Position numbers and translations under genes: made by a program. This document shows positions 17,076 to 26,247 of a stretch of DNA of 47,075 nucleotides, in pieces; within the stretch, counting starts at the first letter, position 1, and every line of letters begins with the position of its first letter. The stretch comes from Flavobacterium nitrogenifigens. Its GTDB lineage: Bacteria; Bacteroidota; Bacteroidia; Flavobacteriales; Flavobacteriaceae. The notes beneath the pieces were generated by a model. It made no database searches, was not told where the DNA came from, and was given only the letters and a program-made list of their open reading frames with translations. The DNA lies in assembly GCF_003254565.1 (NCBI RefSeq), contig NZ_QJRI01000155.1:1-47075 (forward strand). The letters run 5' to 3'.

Positions 17076-17945
17076 ATGAGCCTAAATCACATTGAAATAC
17101 ATCGGGATGAAATGAAAACCATTGGGATAGATATTATTCCGATTGGAGCATTTTCAGAGAAAGCGCAGGCGCCTCATCGTGATGACCATTATATGTTTAT
17201 TGTGCTGACTCAGGGTATTTTTGAATTGGAACTTGATTTTAAACACATTACAATGTCCAATCATTGCGCTTATTATGTTGCGCCTGGACAAGTGCATTCT
17301 TACCTCAATCAAAACAATTGCAAAGGATGGTATGTTTTTATGGATTCGCTTTTGATTTCTGACAAATACACTCAAATCTTAAATACGCATTTAAACAGCA
17401 GACAGGGAGTACAGCTGACGTCTGATAATTTGATTTTTTCTGTTATTCCGATACTTGAAAATCTGCTAAAACAAAAAAGCGAATTCTTTCAAGATCAAAT
17501 CGAATATTCGCTGGCTGATGCTTTTTTGGGATTTTTTATCGGAGCACTTATACAAGAAGATTCCGCTAAAGAACTTATTGGCGGACAAAAGTATCAGACC
17601 GTAAATGCATTTAAACAACTTGTGCAATCAAAATTTAGAGAATGCAAACAGGTTAAAGATTATGCAAGTCTGTTAAACATTACGCCTTTATATTTAAATG
17701 AAATCGTAAAACAAGTTACCGGTTTCACCGTAAGTTATTGGATACAGCAGACCATCGCATTGGAAGCCAAACGTTTATTGTATTACACAGAACTAGATAT
17801 TAAACAAATCGCTTTTGAATTGGGTTATGAAGATCATGCTTATTTTTCACGTTTTATGAAAAAGAACATCGGTATGACTGCCTCTGAATTCAGATTAAAA
17901 AACCATGATTTGTCCAACAATACCCCTACTATAGACAACCATTAA
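17076..17945 (+). CDS. AraC-family regulator with N-terminal cupin, first gene of the MFS/SIP set
   Basis: Regulator of 289 aa with an N-terminal cupin-type sensory domain (HRDDHYMFIVLTQGIFELELDF, residues about 29-50, then YYVAPGQVH) and a C-terminal AraC DNA-binding domain (second HTH: IKQIAFELGYEDHAYFSRFM, then GMTASEFR). TACCTTTG at 17048-17055 fits the TAnnTTTG -7 element and would give a very short leader. It lies 57 bp upstream of the MFS gene on the same strand, which is followed by a siderophore-interacting protein gene. I infer that it regulates this transporter/reductase pair, perhaps in response to a small ligand bound by the cupin. Confidence 0.9.
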   Translation: MSLNHIEIHRDEMKTIGIDIIPIGAFSEKAQAPHRDDHYMFIVLTQGIFELELDFKHITMSNHCAYYVAPGQVHSYLNQNNCKGWYVFMDSLLISDKYTQILNTHLNSRQGVQLTSDNLIFSVIPILENLLKQKSEFFQDQIEYSLADAFLGFFIGALIQEDSAKELIGGQKYQTVNAFKQLVQSKFRECKQVKDYASLLNITPLYLNEIVKQVTGFTVSYWIQQTIALEAKRLLYYTELDIKQIAFELGYEDHAYFSRFMKKNIGMTASEFRLKNHDLSNNTPTIDNH

Positions 17946-18002
17946 AACGTAGCGCAGGCATAATTTTGCCTTTGTAAAATTATTAATATACAAAGTAAAA
18001 TT

Positions 18003-19214
18003 ATGACAGAAAGTACCACTACAAACAGTACTCCAAAATTAAACTCTGAATCGAATACCAAACTTTTAATTCCTATTGTGATAACGGTTTTGGCAGTTTA
18101 TACCACAATCGGTATTTCTCTAGGCATACTGCCAAAATTTATAAAACATGAATTAGGATTTGGCAATCTTGCCGTTGGTTTAGTTATTGGTCTGCAAGCA
18201 CTGGCAACACTGCTCACCCGCGCTTATGCAGGAAAGACAACTGATGTTTTGGGTTCAAAAATCAGTACAACACGAGGCATTTTGCTGGTTCTATTAGCAG
18301 GTGTTTTATATATGTGCGCTTGTTCTGCAATTTCAATTCCTTTATTATCGCTTTCATTATTGCTATTGTCCAGAATCGTTCACGGAATAGCTGAAAGTTT
18401 TCTGGTAACAGGAATACTTACTTGGGGAATTGGACTTTTAGGACAGCAGAATTCGGGTAAAGTAATGACTTGGAACGGAATCGCCATGTATGCCGGAATC
18501 GCAATTGGTGCCCCTTTCAGCCTGTGGATTGTCCAATTTGGAAGTACTCTAGCTTTTTCTTCAATTATCATTCTGGCATTTATAAGCTGGACAGCTTCCA
18601 AAAGATTGCCAATAGTTGCTGTGCACAAAGGACATTTAAGAACTCCTTTTTATAAAGTAATCGGAAAAGTGTTCCCACAAGGAATTGCACTTGCCTTCTC
18701 TTCTATTGCTTTTGCCTGCATTGCATCATTTATCGCTTTATTGTTCTGTCAGAAAAATTGGGATGGAGCTTCTCTTGGATTTCTTTTCTTTGGGGGTTCT
18801 TATATTTTGACCCGCGTGTTTTTCTCTTCTTATCCAGATCGTTTTGGCGGATTCAAAGTTGCTATGATTTCCTTTTTGATTGAAATAGCTGGTCAGTTAT
18901 GCATAGGTTTATCCACTAATGGCTGGATAGCTATTTTAGGATGCGCTCTTACCGGAATTGGGTTTTCGCTTGTTTTTCCATCTTTAGGCGTATTGGCTAT
19001 CCAGAAAATAACACCGCAAATGAGAGGAACAGCTTTAGGCGCTTATGCGGCATTTTTTGATCTTTCGTTAGGAATTGCGGGGCCAACGGCAGGTCTAATT
19101 GCAGGATGGTTCAGTTACCAGTCCATCTACTTTTTCGGGGCATTCAGCTGTGTTATTGCCATTGCAAGCCTTCTTCAATCAGAAAGAAAAGAAATTCAGG
19201 CAATTGTAAACTAA
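18003..19214 (+). CDS. MFS transporter, YhhS/YfcJ-like
   Basis: Twelve-helix major facilitator of 403 aa in the inner membrane. After a hydrophilic N-terminus, the first helix starts near residue 22. The MFS motif-A loop between helices 2 and 3 is present in divergent form (LLTRAYAGKTTDVLGSK), and similarly DRFGGFK near residue 280. The overall pattern resembles YhhS/YfcJ-type exporters. It lies between an AraC regulator and a siderophore-interacting protein gene with only 15 bases to the latter, so it is probably one transcription unit. A role in metallophore or small-molecule transport is plausible but rests on context only. Confidence 0.85.
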   Translation: MTESTTTNSTPKLNSESNTKLLIPIVITVLAVYTTIGISLGILPKFIKHELGFGNLAVGLVIGLQALATLLTRAYAGKTTDVLGSKISTTRGILLVLLAGVLYMCACSAISIPLLSLSLLLLSRIVHGIAESFLVTGILTWGIGLLGQQNSGKVMTWNGIAMYAGIAIGAPFSLWIVQFGSTLAFSSIIILAFISWTASKRLPIVAVHKGHLRTPFYKVIGKVFPQGIALAFSSIAFACIASFIALLFCQKNWDGASLGFLFFGGSYILTRVFFSSYPDRFGGFKVAMISFLIEIAGQLCIGLSTNGWIAILGCALTGIGFSLVFPSLGVLAIQKITPQMRGTALGAYAAFFDLSLGIAGPTAGLIAGWFSYQSIYFFGAFSCVIAIASLLQSERKEIQAIVN

Positions 19215-19229
19215 AATATTAAAGTAATT

Positions 19230-20030
19230 ATGGATAAACTAATACGAAATACAGCACGTTCTCTTTTTGTCGTAAAAGAAAAAACATTTCTTACTCCACA
19301 TTACATCAGAATAACTTTTAAAATGTCTGATAAACAAGTAAATCTTTTTCAGAATATGCGTTCTGGAAGCAATAATAAAATTTATATTCCTTCTGAAACC
19401 GCCATGTATTGCAACGATTATGAAGAATCCATCTGGGACTCTGGCTTTTTTATGGCAATGCGAACGTATACCACACGAAATATTGATTTAATTAATAAAA
19501 CTCTCCAAATAGATTTTGTCGCGCATGGCGATAACGGACCTGCCTCTAAATGGGCAGAAAATGCTAAATCGGGAGATTTTCTTGGAATTGCAATGAAAGA
19601 AAGTCAAAAACCGCTTGTCCCCGCTTATGAAAACTATTTTATCGTTGGAGACAGTACAGCGATTCCGGTTATTTCAGCTATTTTAGAAACTTTGCCTTCG
19701 AATGTAAATGTTATGCTTTTACTCGAAGTGAATTCTTATAGAGATGTATTGATTCTAAATACCAAAGCCCATCTCAATGTAAAATGGATTTATAATCCTT
19801 CACCATTTGACGGTAGTAAACTAGCTGAAGAATGTATCGATTTATTAGCTAAAGAAAACCAGCAATATGTATTTGCCGCAGCAGAATTTGAGACAATCAG
19901 GAAAATAAGAAAATATTTGAAAGAAGAGCTTCAATTGGAACGTGACTGTTTTCATGCTGTTTCATACTGGAAACGCGAAAGTTCTGAAGAAGAATCAAAT
20001 CAGGAAAGACGGAAAGAACGAATGGAATAA
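19230..20030 (+). CDS. Siderophore-interacting protein (ViuB/SIP-type flavin reductase)
   Basis: Cytoplasmic ferric-siderophore reductase-like protein of 266 aa. The FAD-binding domain shows RTYTTR (about residues 80-85) and HGDNGPASKWAENAKSGDFLGI. The C-terminal SIP domain shows FIVGDSTAIPVISAILETLP and the hallmark FAAAEFETIRKIRKYLKEE...YWKRESSEEE. Such enzymes reduce iron in imported ferric siderophores, releasing Fe(II). The C-terminal tail is highly charged. It is the last gene of the AraC/MFS set, and no siderophore synthesis or TonB receptor gene is adjacent. A hairpin follows nine bases after the stop. Confidence 0.88.
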   Translation: MDKLIRNTARSLFVVKEKTFLTPHYIRITFKMSDKQVNLFQNMRSGSNNKIYIPSETAMYCNDYEESIWDSGFFMAMRTYTTRNIDLINKTLQIDFVAHGDNGPASKWAENAKSGDFLGIAMKESQKPLVPAYENYFIVGDSTAIPVISAILETLPSNVNVMLLLEVNSYRDVLILNTKAHLNVKWIYNPSPFDGSKLAEECIDLLAKENQQYVFAAAEFETIRKIRKYLKEELQLERDCFHAVSYWKRESSEEESNQERRKERME

Positions 20031-20038
20031 TGCAAAAA

Positions 20039-20065
20039 GCCCTGTATCAAATTTTGATACAGGGC
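20039..20065. terminator. Hairpin terminator between the SIP gene and the repeat array
   Basis: GCCCTGTATCAAA (20039-20051) is complementary to TTTGATACAGGGC (20053-20065). On the minus strand the stem is followed directly by TTTTT, so it fits best as a terminator for transcription arriving from the SusC/SusD genes through the repeats. On the plus strand the tail is only CTATTTC, so termination of the SIP gene is weaker. Confidence 0.6.
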
Positions 20066-20072
20066 CTATTTC

Positions 20073-20750
20073 ATTCCGTAGAAATGTTTGGTCGCTAGAA
20101 TTTTTCATTCCATAGGAATGTTTCATTGGTAGAAATTAAATTCGGATTATCAATTTACGTTCCGTAGGAACGTTTGATTAAACGTTAAATATATTGTTTC
20201 CGCAAAAACAGGTGTCCCTACAGGACACTATGCATAACGTTCCATTTTTTTTCTACCAATCAGATATTCCTACGGAATATTAAAATATCAAAAAAATAAT
20301 GCAACTCATTCCGTAAGAATGTTTGATCGGTAGAATTTTTAATTCCGTAGGAATGTTTCATTGGTAGAAATTAAATTCGGATCATGAATTTACGTTCCGT
20401 AGGAACGTTTGATTAAACGTTAAATATATTGTTTCCGCAAAAACAGGTGTCCCTACAGGACACTATGCATAACGTTCCATTTTTTTTTTACCAACCAGAT
20501 ATTCCTACGGAATATTAAAATATCAAAAAAATAATGCACCTCATTCCGTAGGAATGTTTGGTCAGTAGAATTTTTCATTCCGTAGGAATGTTTCATTGGT
20601 AGAAATTAAATTAGGATCATGAATTTACGTTCCGTAGGAACGTTTGATTAGACGTTATAGATATTGTTTCCGCAAAAACAGGTGTCACTACAGGACACTA
20701 TGCACAACGTTCCATTTTTTTCTACCAACCAGATATTCCTACGGAATATT
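20073..20750. repeat. Tandem array of a 235-bp unit (three copies), each containing a 172-bp TIR element
   Basis: Units start at 20073, 20308 and 20543, exactly 235 bp apart. Within each unit a 171-172-bp element (20107-20278, 20342-20513, 20577-20747) has imperfect 28-bp terminal inverted repeats that begin and end in ATTCCGTAGGAAT-type palindromes. Internal palindromes are ACGTTCCGTAGGAACGT and GTGTCCCTACAGGACAC. A solo copy lies at 14390-14562. No coding capacity. Confidence 0.9.
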
Positions 20751-20764
20751 ATTTGCAAGCAAAT

Positions 20765-22189
20765 TTATTTCACATCAAACCATAATTTGGTTGTCAATAC
20801 ATCTTTTCCTTGTTCAGCTACAGCTGCCTTATAACTAGCACCGTTTAATGACTGCTCTGTTCCAGGATAGAAAAGACGCGAAGGAATTTTTCCGTCCAAA
20901 ACAGTTGCTGGACCAGCTGTTAACACTGGATAATCCAATCTTCTCCATTCTGTAAAAGCATCAAGACCTTGTCCGAAAAATGCAATCCATTTTTGTGTAC
21001 CGATTGATTTAGCATAGTTTGAAGCATCGTATTTTACACTTGCCTGATTCAGATACGTTGAAATCGTTGTTGGGTTTGTAACTCCAAATTGAATGAACGA
21101 TGCCGTAATAGCATTTTTATAATACTGCTCTGCATCTCCAGAAATATAACCTCTTGCTGCAGCTTCTGCCAAATTAAATAAGGTTTCTGAATAAGAAGCA
21201 ATTACCGCAGGTGAAGCCGATGTAAGGAAATAAGTTCCCGGTTTTGATGTTTTAGCAAAACCTTGGCTATTAGCATCACTATTTGATAATCCGTTTGCAC
21301 CTCCAACATACTTACCTACACTTGCGTCTGATGGCAATTGTGCAAATACTGGCAAACGCGGATCTGATAATGCGTCTAATTGATCCACCATAGTTTTTGA
21401 AATACGGAAATCATCACGAGTTTCAAACCAAGCCGAAGCTGGATTTTGCTGTGGCGAACTTGTATAAGTGAACTTAAATGTTTCGCTTTCGCTGCTGATT
21501 ACTCCTGCCGCATCACTTGTTGCCTCAATCGCAGCTTGTTTAGCCAAAGCAGGTTCTCTGTCTGAAATTCTTAATGCAATACGTAAACGAAGCGAATTCA
21601 CAAATTTTTTCCATTTTACTATATCACCTTTATAAACTAAATCTCCAGTAATAGAACCATTTGCAGCATTCAATAAAGATTGCGCTTGTTTCAAATCTTC
21701 AAGCAAACCTGTGTACACTTCTTTTTGAGTGTTGTACGCCGGAGTAACATTTTGCCCCGCTTCTTTATACGGAATGCTTCCGTAAGCATCTGTCAGCAAT
21801 AAAAATGTCCATGAACGTAGCGATAAGGCAATTCCTTTATAATTAGAGTTAGCCTGTGCATCTGGAAATTTTATAATAGTATTCAAATCTGTAATCAGAG
21901 TCGCATATCCCTTATCCCACAATGAAGTGAAAGAAGCATTTGAAACATCGTATCGATCTGGTTCTGTATATTGAATTTTAGCCCAATGCTGTACAAAAAG
22001 CAACGTTGAGTTAAAGTTGTTCGCATCTCCCCAATACAAATCTGCTCCTTGTTTTAAAGTTCCCGTCAGCAAATATGGTGCTAGTGGAGTTTCAGTTGCA
22101 TTTGGGTTTTTATTTATATCGTCTAAAGTATCACTGCAAGAGCTCAGTGCCAATGCAAACAGTATTGTATATGATAGTTTTTTTAGCAT
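20765..22189 (-). CDS. SusD/RagB-family outer-membrane lipoprotein (SusD-like_2 type)
   Basis: Surface nutrient-binding lipoprotein, partner of the SusC-like receptor just upstream. The 474-aa protein has a lipoprotein signal with lipobox LSSC (Cys18) followed by S-D. The N-terminal pattern DDINKNPNATETPLAPYLLTGTLKQGADLYWGD and the helical TPR-like body with DAYGSIPYKEAGQNVTPAYNTQKEVY are characteristic of the SusD-like_2 group, which often pairs with receptors for non-glycan ligands. C-terminal W-x-x-FF-GQGLDAFTEWRRLDYP is typical. No hydrolase gene accompanies the pair, so the ligand is unknown. It follows SusC with a 12-base gap, one transcript. Confidence 0.92.
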   Translation of the reverse strand: MLKKLSYTILFALALSSCSDTLDDINKNPNATETPLAPYLLTGTLKQGADLYWGDANNFNSTLLFVQHWAKIQYTEPDRYDVSNASFTSLWDKGYATLITDLNTIIKFPDAQANSNYKGIALSLRSWTFLLLTDAYGSIPYKEAGQNVTPAYNTQKEVYTGLLEDLKQAQSLLNAANGSITGDLVYKGDIVKWKKFVNSLRLRIALRISDREPALAKQAAIEATSDAAGVISSESETFKFTYTSSPQQNPASAWFETRDDFRISKTMVDQLDALSDPRLPVFAQLPSDASVGKYVGGANGLSNSDANSQGFAKTSKPGTYFLTSASPAVIASYSETLFNLAEAAARGYISGDAEQYYKNAITASFIQFGVTNPTTISTYLNQASVKYDASNYAKSIGTQKWIAFFGQGLDAFTEWRRLDYPVLTAGPATVLDGKIPSRLFYPGTEQSLNGASYKAAVAEQGKDVLTTKLWFDVK

Positions 22190-22201
22190 GATTCCGAGTT
22201 T

Positions 22202-25200
22202 TTAAAATTTAACATTAAGGTTAAGGCTGTAGTTTCTGGTTGTTGGCAACGCTAAACTTTCTAATCCTTGTGCATTTCCTGTATTGAAAGCCGTTTCAGG
22301 GTCAATATTTGGTGCATCTTTGTAGATAAAGAATAAGTTACGGCCAGCAGCAGTAACGCTTGCTCCTTCTAATCCTAGTTTTTTAACCAGCTTTTTATTA
22401 AAATTATAAGTAAGCTTGATTTCTCTCATTTTTACAAAAGTTGAGCTATAGATATACGCTTCGCTAATGTTGTATGATGCTTTATAATATTCCTGTGCAC
22501 TAATCACTTTATTATTAGGCGTTCCGTCTGCAAATACACCTCCGAAAATCATTCCGTCATCATAAACTGTCACACCGCTTGGAGCAGCTCCGCCAGCGAC
22601 CAGAGTTTTTGGGTTGGCTGTATTGTTTCCTGGGTAATAGTAGCTTAATCCGCCGTTTTCAGCACCACGTCCCGGAAGAGTCTGCGCTAAAACTCCTGTG
22701 TAATTTCCTGTTCTGTTAGTTCCAGAGAAAAGTTCGCCACCAACGCTAGCATCAACAAGGAATGAAAGTTCAAGATTTTTATAAGTCAAAGTATTTGTAA
22801 GACCTGCTAAATAATCTGGCGTATAGTGTCCTAAAACTCTCTTTGTAGGGTCTGCTTTCGGAAGACCGTTTGCTCCTACCACAATATTACCGCTAGCATC
22901 GCGCTCATATGCAGTTCCATAAAGTGCTCCATAAGCTTGTCCAACAGATGCCAATACATCTACACCTCCAGAAGAACCAATTGTATAGTTTTTAATATCT
23001 CCAGCATAATCAAGAATTTCTACTTTACTCTTATTTTTTGAATAATTTAAAGCCACATTCCATTTGAAATTTTCAGTTTGAACCGGATTTCCGTCCAATT
23101 GTACCTCAATACCTTGGTTGTTAATTTTACCCGCATTGATTAACTGCGAAGTATAACCGCTTGATGCTGTAGTTTTAATTTCTAAAATTTGGTCGAAACT
23201 ATTTGTATTGTAATACGCTACATCAAAATGAAGTCTGTTTTTCCAGAAAGAAGCTTCAAGACCTACCTCTGTAGAACGAGTTGTTTCTGGTTTTAAGTTT
23301 TCATTTAATTTCTTTTGAGAAGAAGTCTGGATCGGATTTCCGTCAAAAGCAGTTTGGAAATTGTAAACCGTAGCCAATTGGTACGGATCGGCATCATTAC
23401 CTACTTCAGACCATCCACCTCGAACTTTTAAGAAATCAAGTGTACTGCTCTTGATATTCAATGCATCTGTTAAGATTACACTTCCGTTAAAAGACGGATA
23501 GAAATAAGAACGGTTGCTGCTTGGCAATGTCGAAGACCAGTCATTACGCGCCGTAACGTTTAAGAAGGCATAATTTCTAAATCCTACCTGTGCAGAAGCA
23601 TAAGCACTGTAAACTCTCAATCTCGATAATGAATTTGATGATGTCAACGGATCTCTAGAGTTTGTCAATGTGTACAAATCTGGAACCGCTAAACGTGGCG
23701 CTTTCTGATAGTTGTTGGCATCGCTATGGTTACGAATATTGAAACCTGCAAGTGCATCTAAACTGAAATCATCATTAAGCTGTTTGGTATATTGAAATAT
23801 ACCCTCAGTATTTTGCTCATTTACAGTGTAAGCATCTTCTGCATACGATCCGAAAGGAGTTCCGTTTGTACCATACTTGATAGTATATTTTCTTCGATCA
23901 TTATAATAATCAACCCCTGTACGGAATCTGAAGTTCAATCCTTCTGCTAATTTCGCATCTAAGTGAACATCTCCAATGATACGGTTACGTTGTTGGCTTG
24001 TTGTATTGTAATACGCATTCCAATACGGGTTGCTGTAGTAACTGTTGTTCCAGTTAGTTGTCCAGTCTTTGTCCAATTGGTCGATATCAACCTGACGACC
24101 GAACCAAAGAAACTGGAGCATTACACCCGCCGCACGTCCACCAGATGGACCTCCTGGCAATTGTGGAGCATTTGTTACAATATAATTAGCATTGACCCCA
24201 ACTTTTACATTTTCAGAAATCTGATAATTGGTATTAACTGTAAAATTTGTTTTGTTTATTTCACTGTTTGGCACCGTTCCAAGCTGTTTTTGATTGTTTA
24301 CACCTAAACGGAAATCTGATTTTTCGTTAGATTTTGCAATAGAAACACTATTATCGTAAGTAAGTCCCGTGTTAAAGAAATCTTTCACATTATTCGGATG
24401 TGCTACAAAAGGCACTGCTTCCCCTTTAGAATAAAATTGCGGAATAAGACGCCCATCCATTCTTGGTCCCCAGCTTTCATCAACTCCATCATTCACTCCT
24501 CCTCCTTTTCCGTCTACGTAGCTAAATTTTCCATTAGAACCTTGTCCGAAAGTATTTTGGAAAGAAGGTAAAGTAGCCACTTGAGAAACAGTTATACCCG
24601 TATTAAAAGTAACTCCATATCCTGATTTTTGTCCTTTTCCAGATTTTGTAGTAATAAGCACTACACCATGCGCAGCACGTGATCCGTAAAGAGCAGCAGC
24701 ATTCGGACCTTTTAAAACTGTCAACGTCTCAATATCCTGCGGATTTAAATCGGCAATGGCGTTTCTAAAATCACGTGTAGCTCCACCATAGTTCAATTGT
24801 GAGTTATCTACAGGAACTCCATCTACCACAAAAAGCGGCTGATTGTTTCCTGCAATAGAGGTTTCTCCACGAATAATAATACGCGAAGATCCCATATCTC
24901 CTTGTGAATTGGTAATACGAACACCTGCCAGTTTACCCGAAAGTCCATTCAAAAAGTTGGTTTCTTTTGTAGTTGCCAATTCTTTTCCTTTTAATGCCTG
25001 AGTTGTATATCCGAGAGATTTCTTTTCTTTAGAAATTCCAAGTGCCGTAACCACTACTTCAGATAACGCGTTCTGTTCTTCGGTAAGACTAATAGTTATA
25101 GCGTTTTTATTTACTACAACTTCTTCTTTTTTATATCCTAAATAACTAATTAAAAGTGTATAAGGAAATTTTTGTCCTGTTTGGAAGAAGAATTTTCCAT

Positions 25201-25393
25201 CTGTATCTGTGATAACACCGTGTGTAGTTCCTTTAATGGTTACCGAAGCTCCAATAATTGGCTCTTTTGTAATGGCATCGACCACTGTTCCTTCCAGTTT
25301 AGACTGAATTAAAGGCTTAGTATCTTGAGCTTTAACCCCTATGGAAATCAACAAAATACATAGCCAAGCATATCTTTTTAATTTTTTTTTCAT
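22202..25393 (-). CDS. SusC/RagA-family TonB-linked outer-membrane transporter
   Basis: TonB-dependent importer of 1063 aa, within the usual SusC length. A signal peptide (to about residue 22, GVKAQ) precedes a CarboxypepD_reg-like N-terminal extension (LEGTVVDAITKEPIIGASV...DGKFFF, about 33-105), then the plug with the SusC signature (ALSEVVVTALGI, GYTTQALKG, VDGVPVDN) and ITVLKGPNAAALYGSRAAHGVVLITTK. A 22-strand barrel follows and ends in an aromatic-type C-terminus (LNLNVKF). It forms a pair with the SusD lipoprotein. A strong-looking TTTG-N19-TACTTTTG promoter lies about 370 bases upstream, leaving a long leader with a mini-ORF and hairpin. Confidence 0.95.
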   Translation of the reverse strand: MKKKLKRYAWLCILLISIGVKAQDTKPLIQSKLEGTVVDAITKEPIIGASVTIKGTTHGVITDTDGKFFFQTGQKFPYTLLISYLGYKKEEVVVNKNAITISLTEEQNALSEVVVTALGISKEKKSLGYTTQALKGKELATTKETNFLNGLSGKLAGVRITNSQGDMGSSRIIIRGETSIAGNNQPLFVVDGVPVDNSQLNYGGATRDFRNAIADLNPQDIETLTVLKGPNAAALYGSRAAHGVVLITTKSGKGQKSGYGVTFNTGITVSQVATLPSFQNTFGQGSNGKFSYVDGKGGGVNDGVDESWGPRMDGRLIPQFYSKGEAVPFVAHPNNVKDFFNTGLTYDNSVSIAKSNEKSDFRLGVNNQKQLGTVPNSEINKTNFTVNTNYQISENVKVGVNANYIVTNAPQLPGGPSGGRAAGVMLQFLWFGRQVDIDQLDKDWTTNWNNSYYSNPYWNAYYNTTSQQRNRIIGDVHLDAKLAEGLNFRFRTGVDYYNDRRKYTIKYGTNGTPFGSYAEDAYTVNEQNTEGIFQYTKQLNDDFSLDALAGFNIRNHSDANNYQKAPRLAVPDLYTLTNSRDPLTSSNSLSRLRVYSAYASAQVGFRNYAFLNVTARNDWSSTLPSSNRSYFYPSFNGSVILTDALNIKSSTLDFLKVRGGWSEVGNDADPYQLATVYNFQTAFDGNPIQTSSQKKLNENLKPETTRSTEVGLEASFWKNRLHFDVAYYNTNSFDQILEIKTTASSGYTSQLINAGKINNQGIEVQLDGNPVQTENFKWNVALNYSKNKSKVEILDYAGDIKNYTIGSSGGVDVLASVGQAYGALYGTAYERDASGNIVVGANGLPKADPTKRVLGHYTPDYLAGLTNTLTYKNLELSFLVDASVGGELFSGTNRTGNYTGVLAQTLPGRGAENGGLSYYYPGNNTANPKTLVAGGAAPSGVTVYDDGMIFGGVFADGTPNNKVISAQEYYKASYNISEAYIYSSTFVKMREIKLTYNFNKKLVKKLGLEGASVTAAGRNLFFIYKDAPNIDPETAFNTGNAQGLESLALPTTRNYSLNLNVKF

Positions 25394-25769
25394 TACTTTG
25401 TTTTAGTTTAATAAATAAGGCGAGCCTAGAACAGTTTTACACAATTCTTACTTTCCTTTTAGAGATGACAATTTCTTTAAACTCCAACCATTTCTGCTGC
25501 AACAGAAATGGTTTTTCTTTTTATCTGCAGCACATTCGTTTTTTCATTTTTACTTTTTTTAGATTATTATTTTATTTGGCCTATACAATTTTTATCCTTG
25601 TTCAGGATAGTGTTATTAAAAATCTATAATGAATTTAAAAAGAGGAATTTTAACCGTAGTGATGCATAAGTTGCAAATGTCTTATGCTTTTATATTTCAG
25701 AAAATGAAATGATAAGGTTTTAATCTCTGTATTTCTAACTAATTTTTAAACTCTACTAATTTGATAGAA
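25394..25769 (-). promoter_or_regulatory. Long 5' leader of the SusC/SusD operon
   Basis: About 370 bases separate the predicted start point (near 25763) from the SusC ATG. Read on the minus strand the leader holds a GCATAAG/CTTATGC hairpin near 25663-25687, a mini-ORF (25521-25547), then the hairpin AACCATTTCTG/CAGAAATGGTT (25486-25513). The TGCTGCA of the mini-ORF is complementary to TGCAGCA in the loop and right arm of that hairpin, so two exclusive folds are possible. No gene otherwise. Confidence 0.45.
25521..25547 (-). CDS. Possible 8-residue leader peptide MKKRMCCR
   Basis: ATG AAA AAA CGA ATG TGC TGC AGA TAA on the minus strand encodes MKKRMCCR. Tandem Cys codons followed eight bases later by a stable hairpin resemble leader-peptide attenuators, in which stalling at scarce aminoacyl-tRNA changes RNA folding. 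The ORF is very short and could occur by chance. The hairpin has no U-run on this strand, so if it acts it may do so by translation or anti-folding rather than classical termination. Confidence 0.3.
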   Translation of the reverse strand: MKKRMCCR

Positions 25770-25800
25770 CAAAAGTATGTTAAAATTTTTAGTTCCCAAA
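25770..25800 (-). promoter_or_regulatory. Bacteroidota-type promoter of the SusC/SusD operon
   Basis: On the minus strand: TTTG (25800-25797), 19 bases, TACTTTTG (25777-25770). This matches the TTTG-N19-TAnnTTTG consensus of the primary sigma factor in Bacteroidota. The start point would be near 25763. Confidence 0.65.
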
Positions 25801-26190
25801 TTTTAATTAAACTTTTTGCAAAAAAAATGTTAATCCATTTAAACAGAAAACCTTAAACAATTAAAAATAAAACAGTTAGATAAAATTAGTTTTTTTATCG
25901 TTTTATAAGAATTGTACTAAAAGCTGAATATTTTCACTTTGCGAATCCCGATATCTATCGGGATTGTGTCCATTGCTTTATAGCTTTATATTTTTATCGC
26001 AAAGTGAGCTAAGATTTTTTAAATACAATCCTAAGCAGAACATAATTTAAGTTCGCAAAGCTTTGTGGACTTCCATTCTTAAATGATTCTTAGAAAAGAA
26101 ACTTAGCGTGCTTTGCGTTAAATATTACTCGCAAAATGCACTAAGATATTTTTATTGTGAAACTAAAAAAGGATCTAAGTAAACTATAAA
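25801..26190. repeat. Gene-free stretch with degenerate repeat fragments
   Basis: No convincing reading frame. Includes the near-palindrome CCCGATATCTATCGGG (25947-25962), related to CCCGATAGCTATCGGG found at 8610 and in the terminal array, and phrases such as TCGCAAAGTGAGCTAAGAT and CTTTGCGTTAAATATT that resemble the GCAAAGNNGCTAAGA repeats at the window end. Confidence 0.45.
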
Positions 26191-26191
26191 C

Positions 26192-26223
26192 AAAAAAAAC
26201 TCCAAGATCATATGACCTTGGAG
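26192..26223 (-). terminator. Rho-independent terminator of the 26248-26691 gene
   Basis: On the minus strand CTCCAAG (26223-26217) and CTTGGAG (26206-26200) form a stem with a 10-base loop, directly followed by TTTTTTTT. It lies 25 bases after the stop codon. Confidence 0.8.
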
Positions 26224-26247
26224 CTTCTATATTTAATTATTGAAATA

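Noticed and set aside
20073..20750. CRISPR array
   Set aside because: Whole 235-bp units are repeated including their internal sequence; no spacer diversity.
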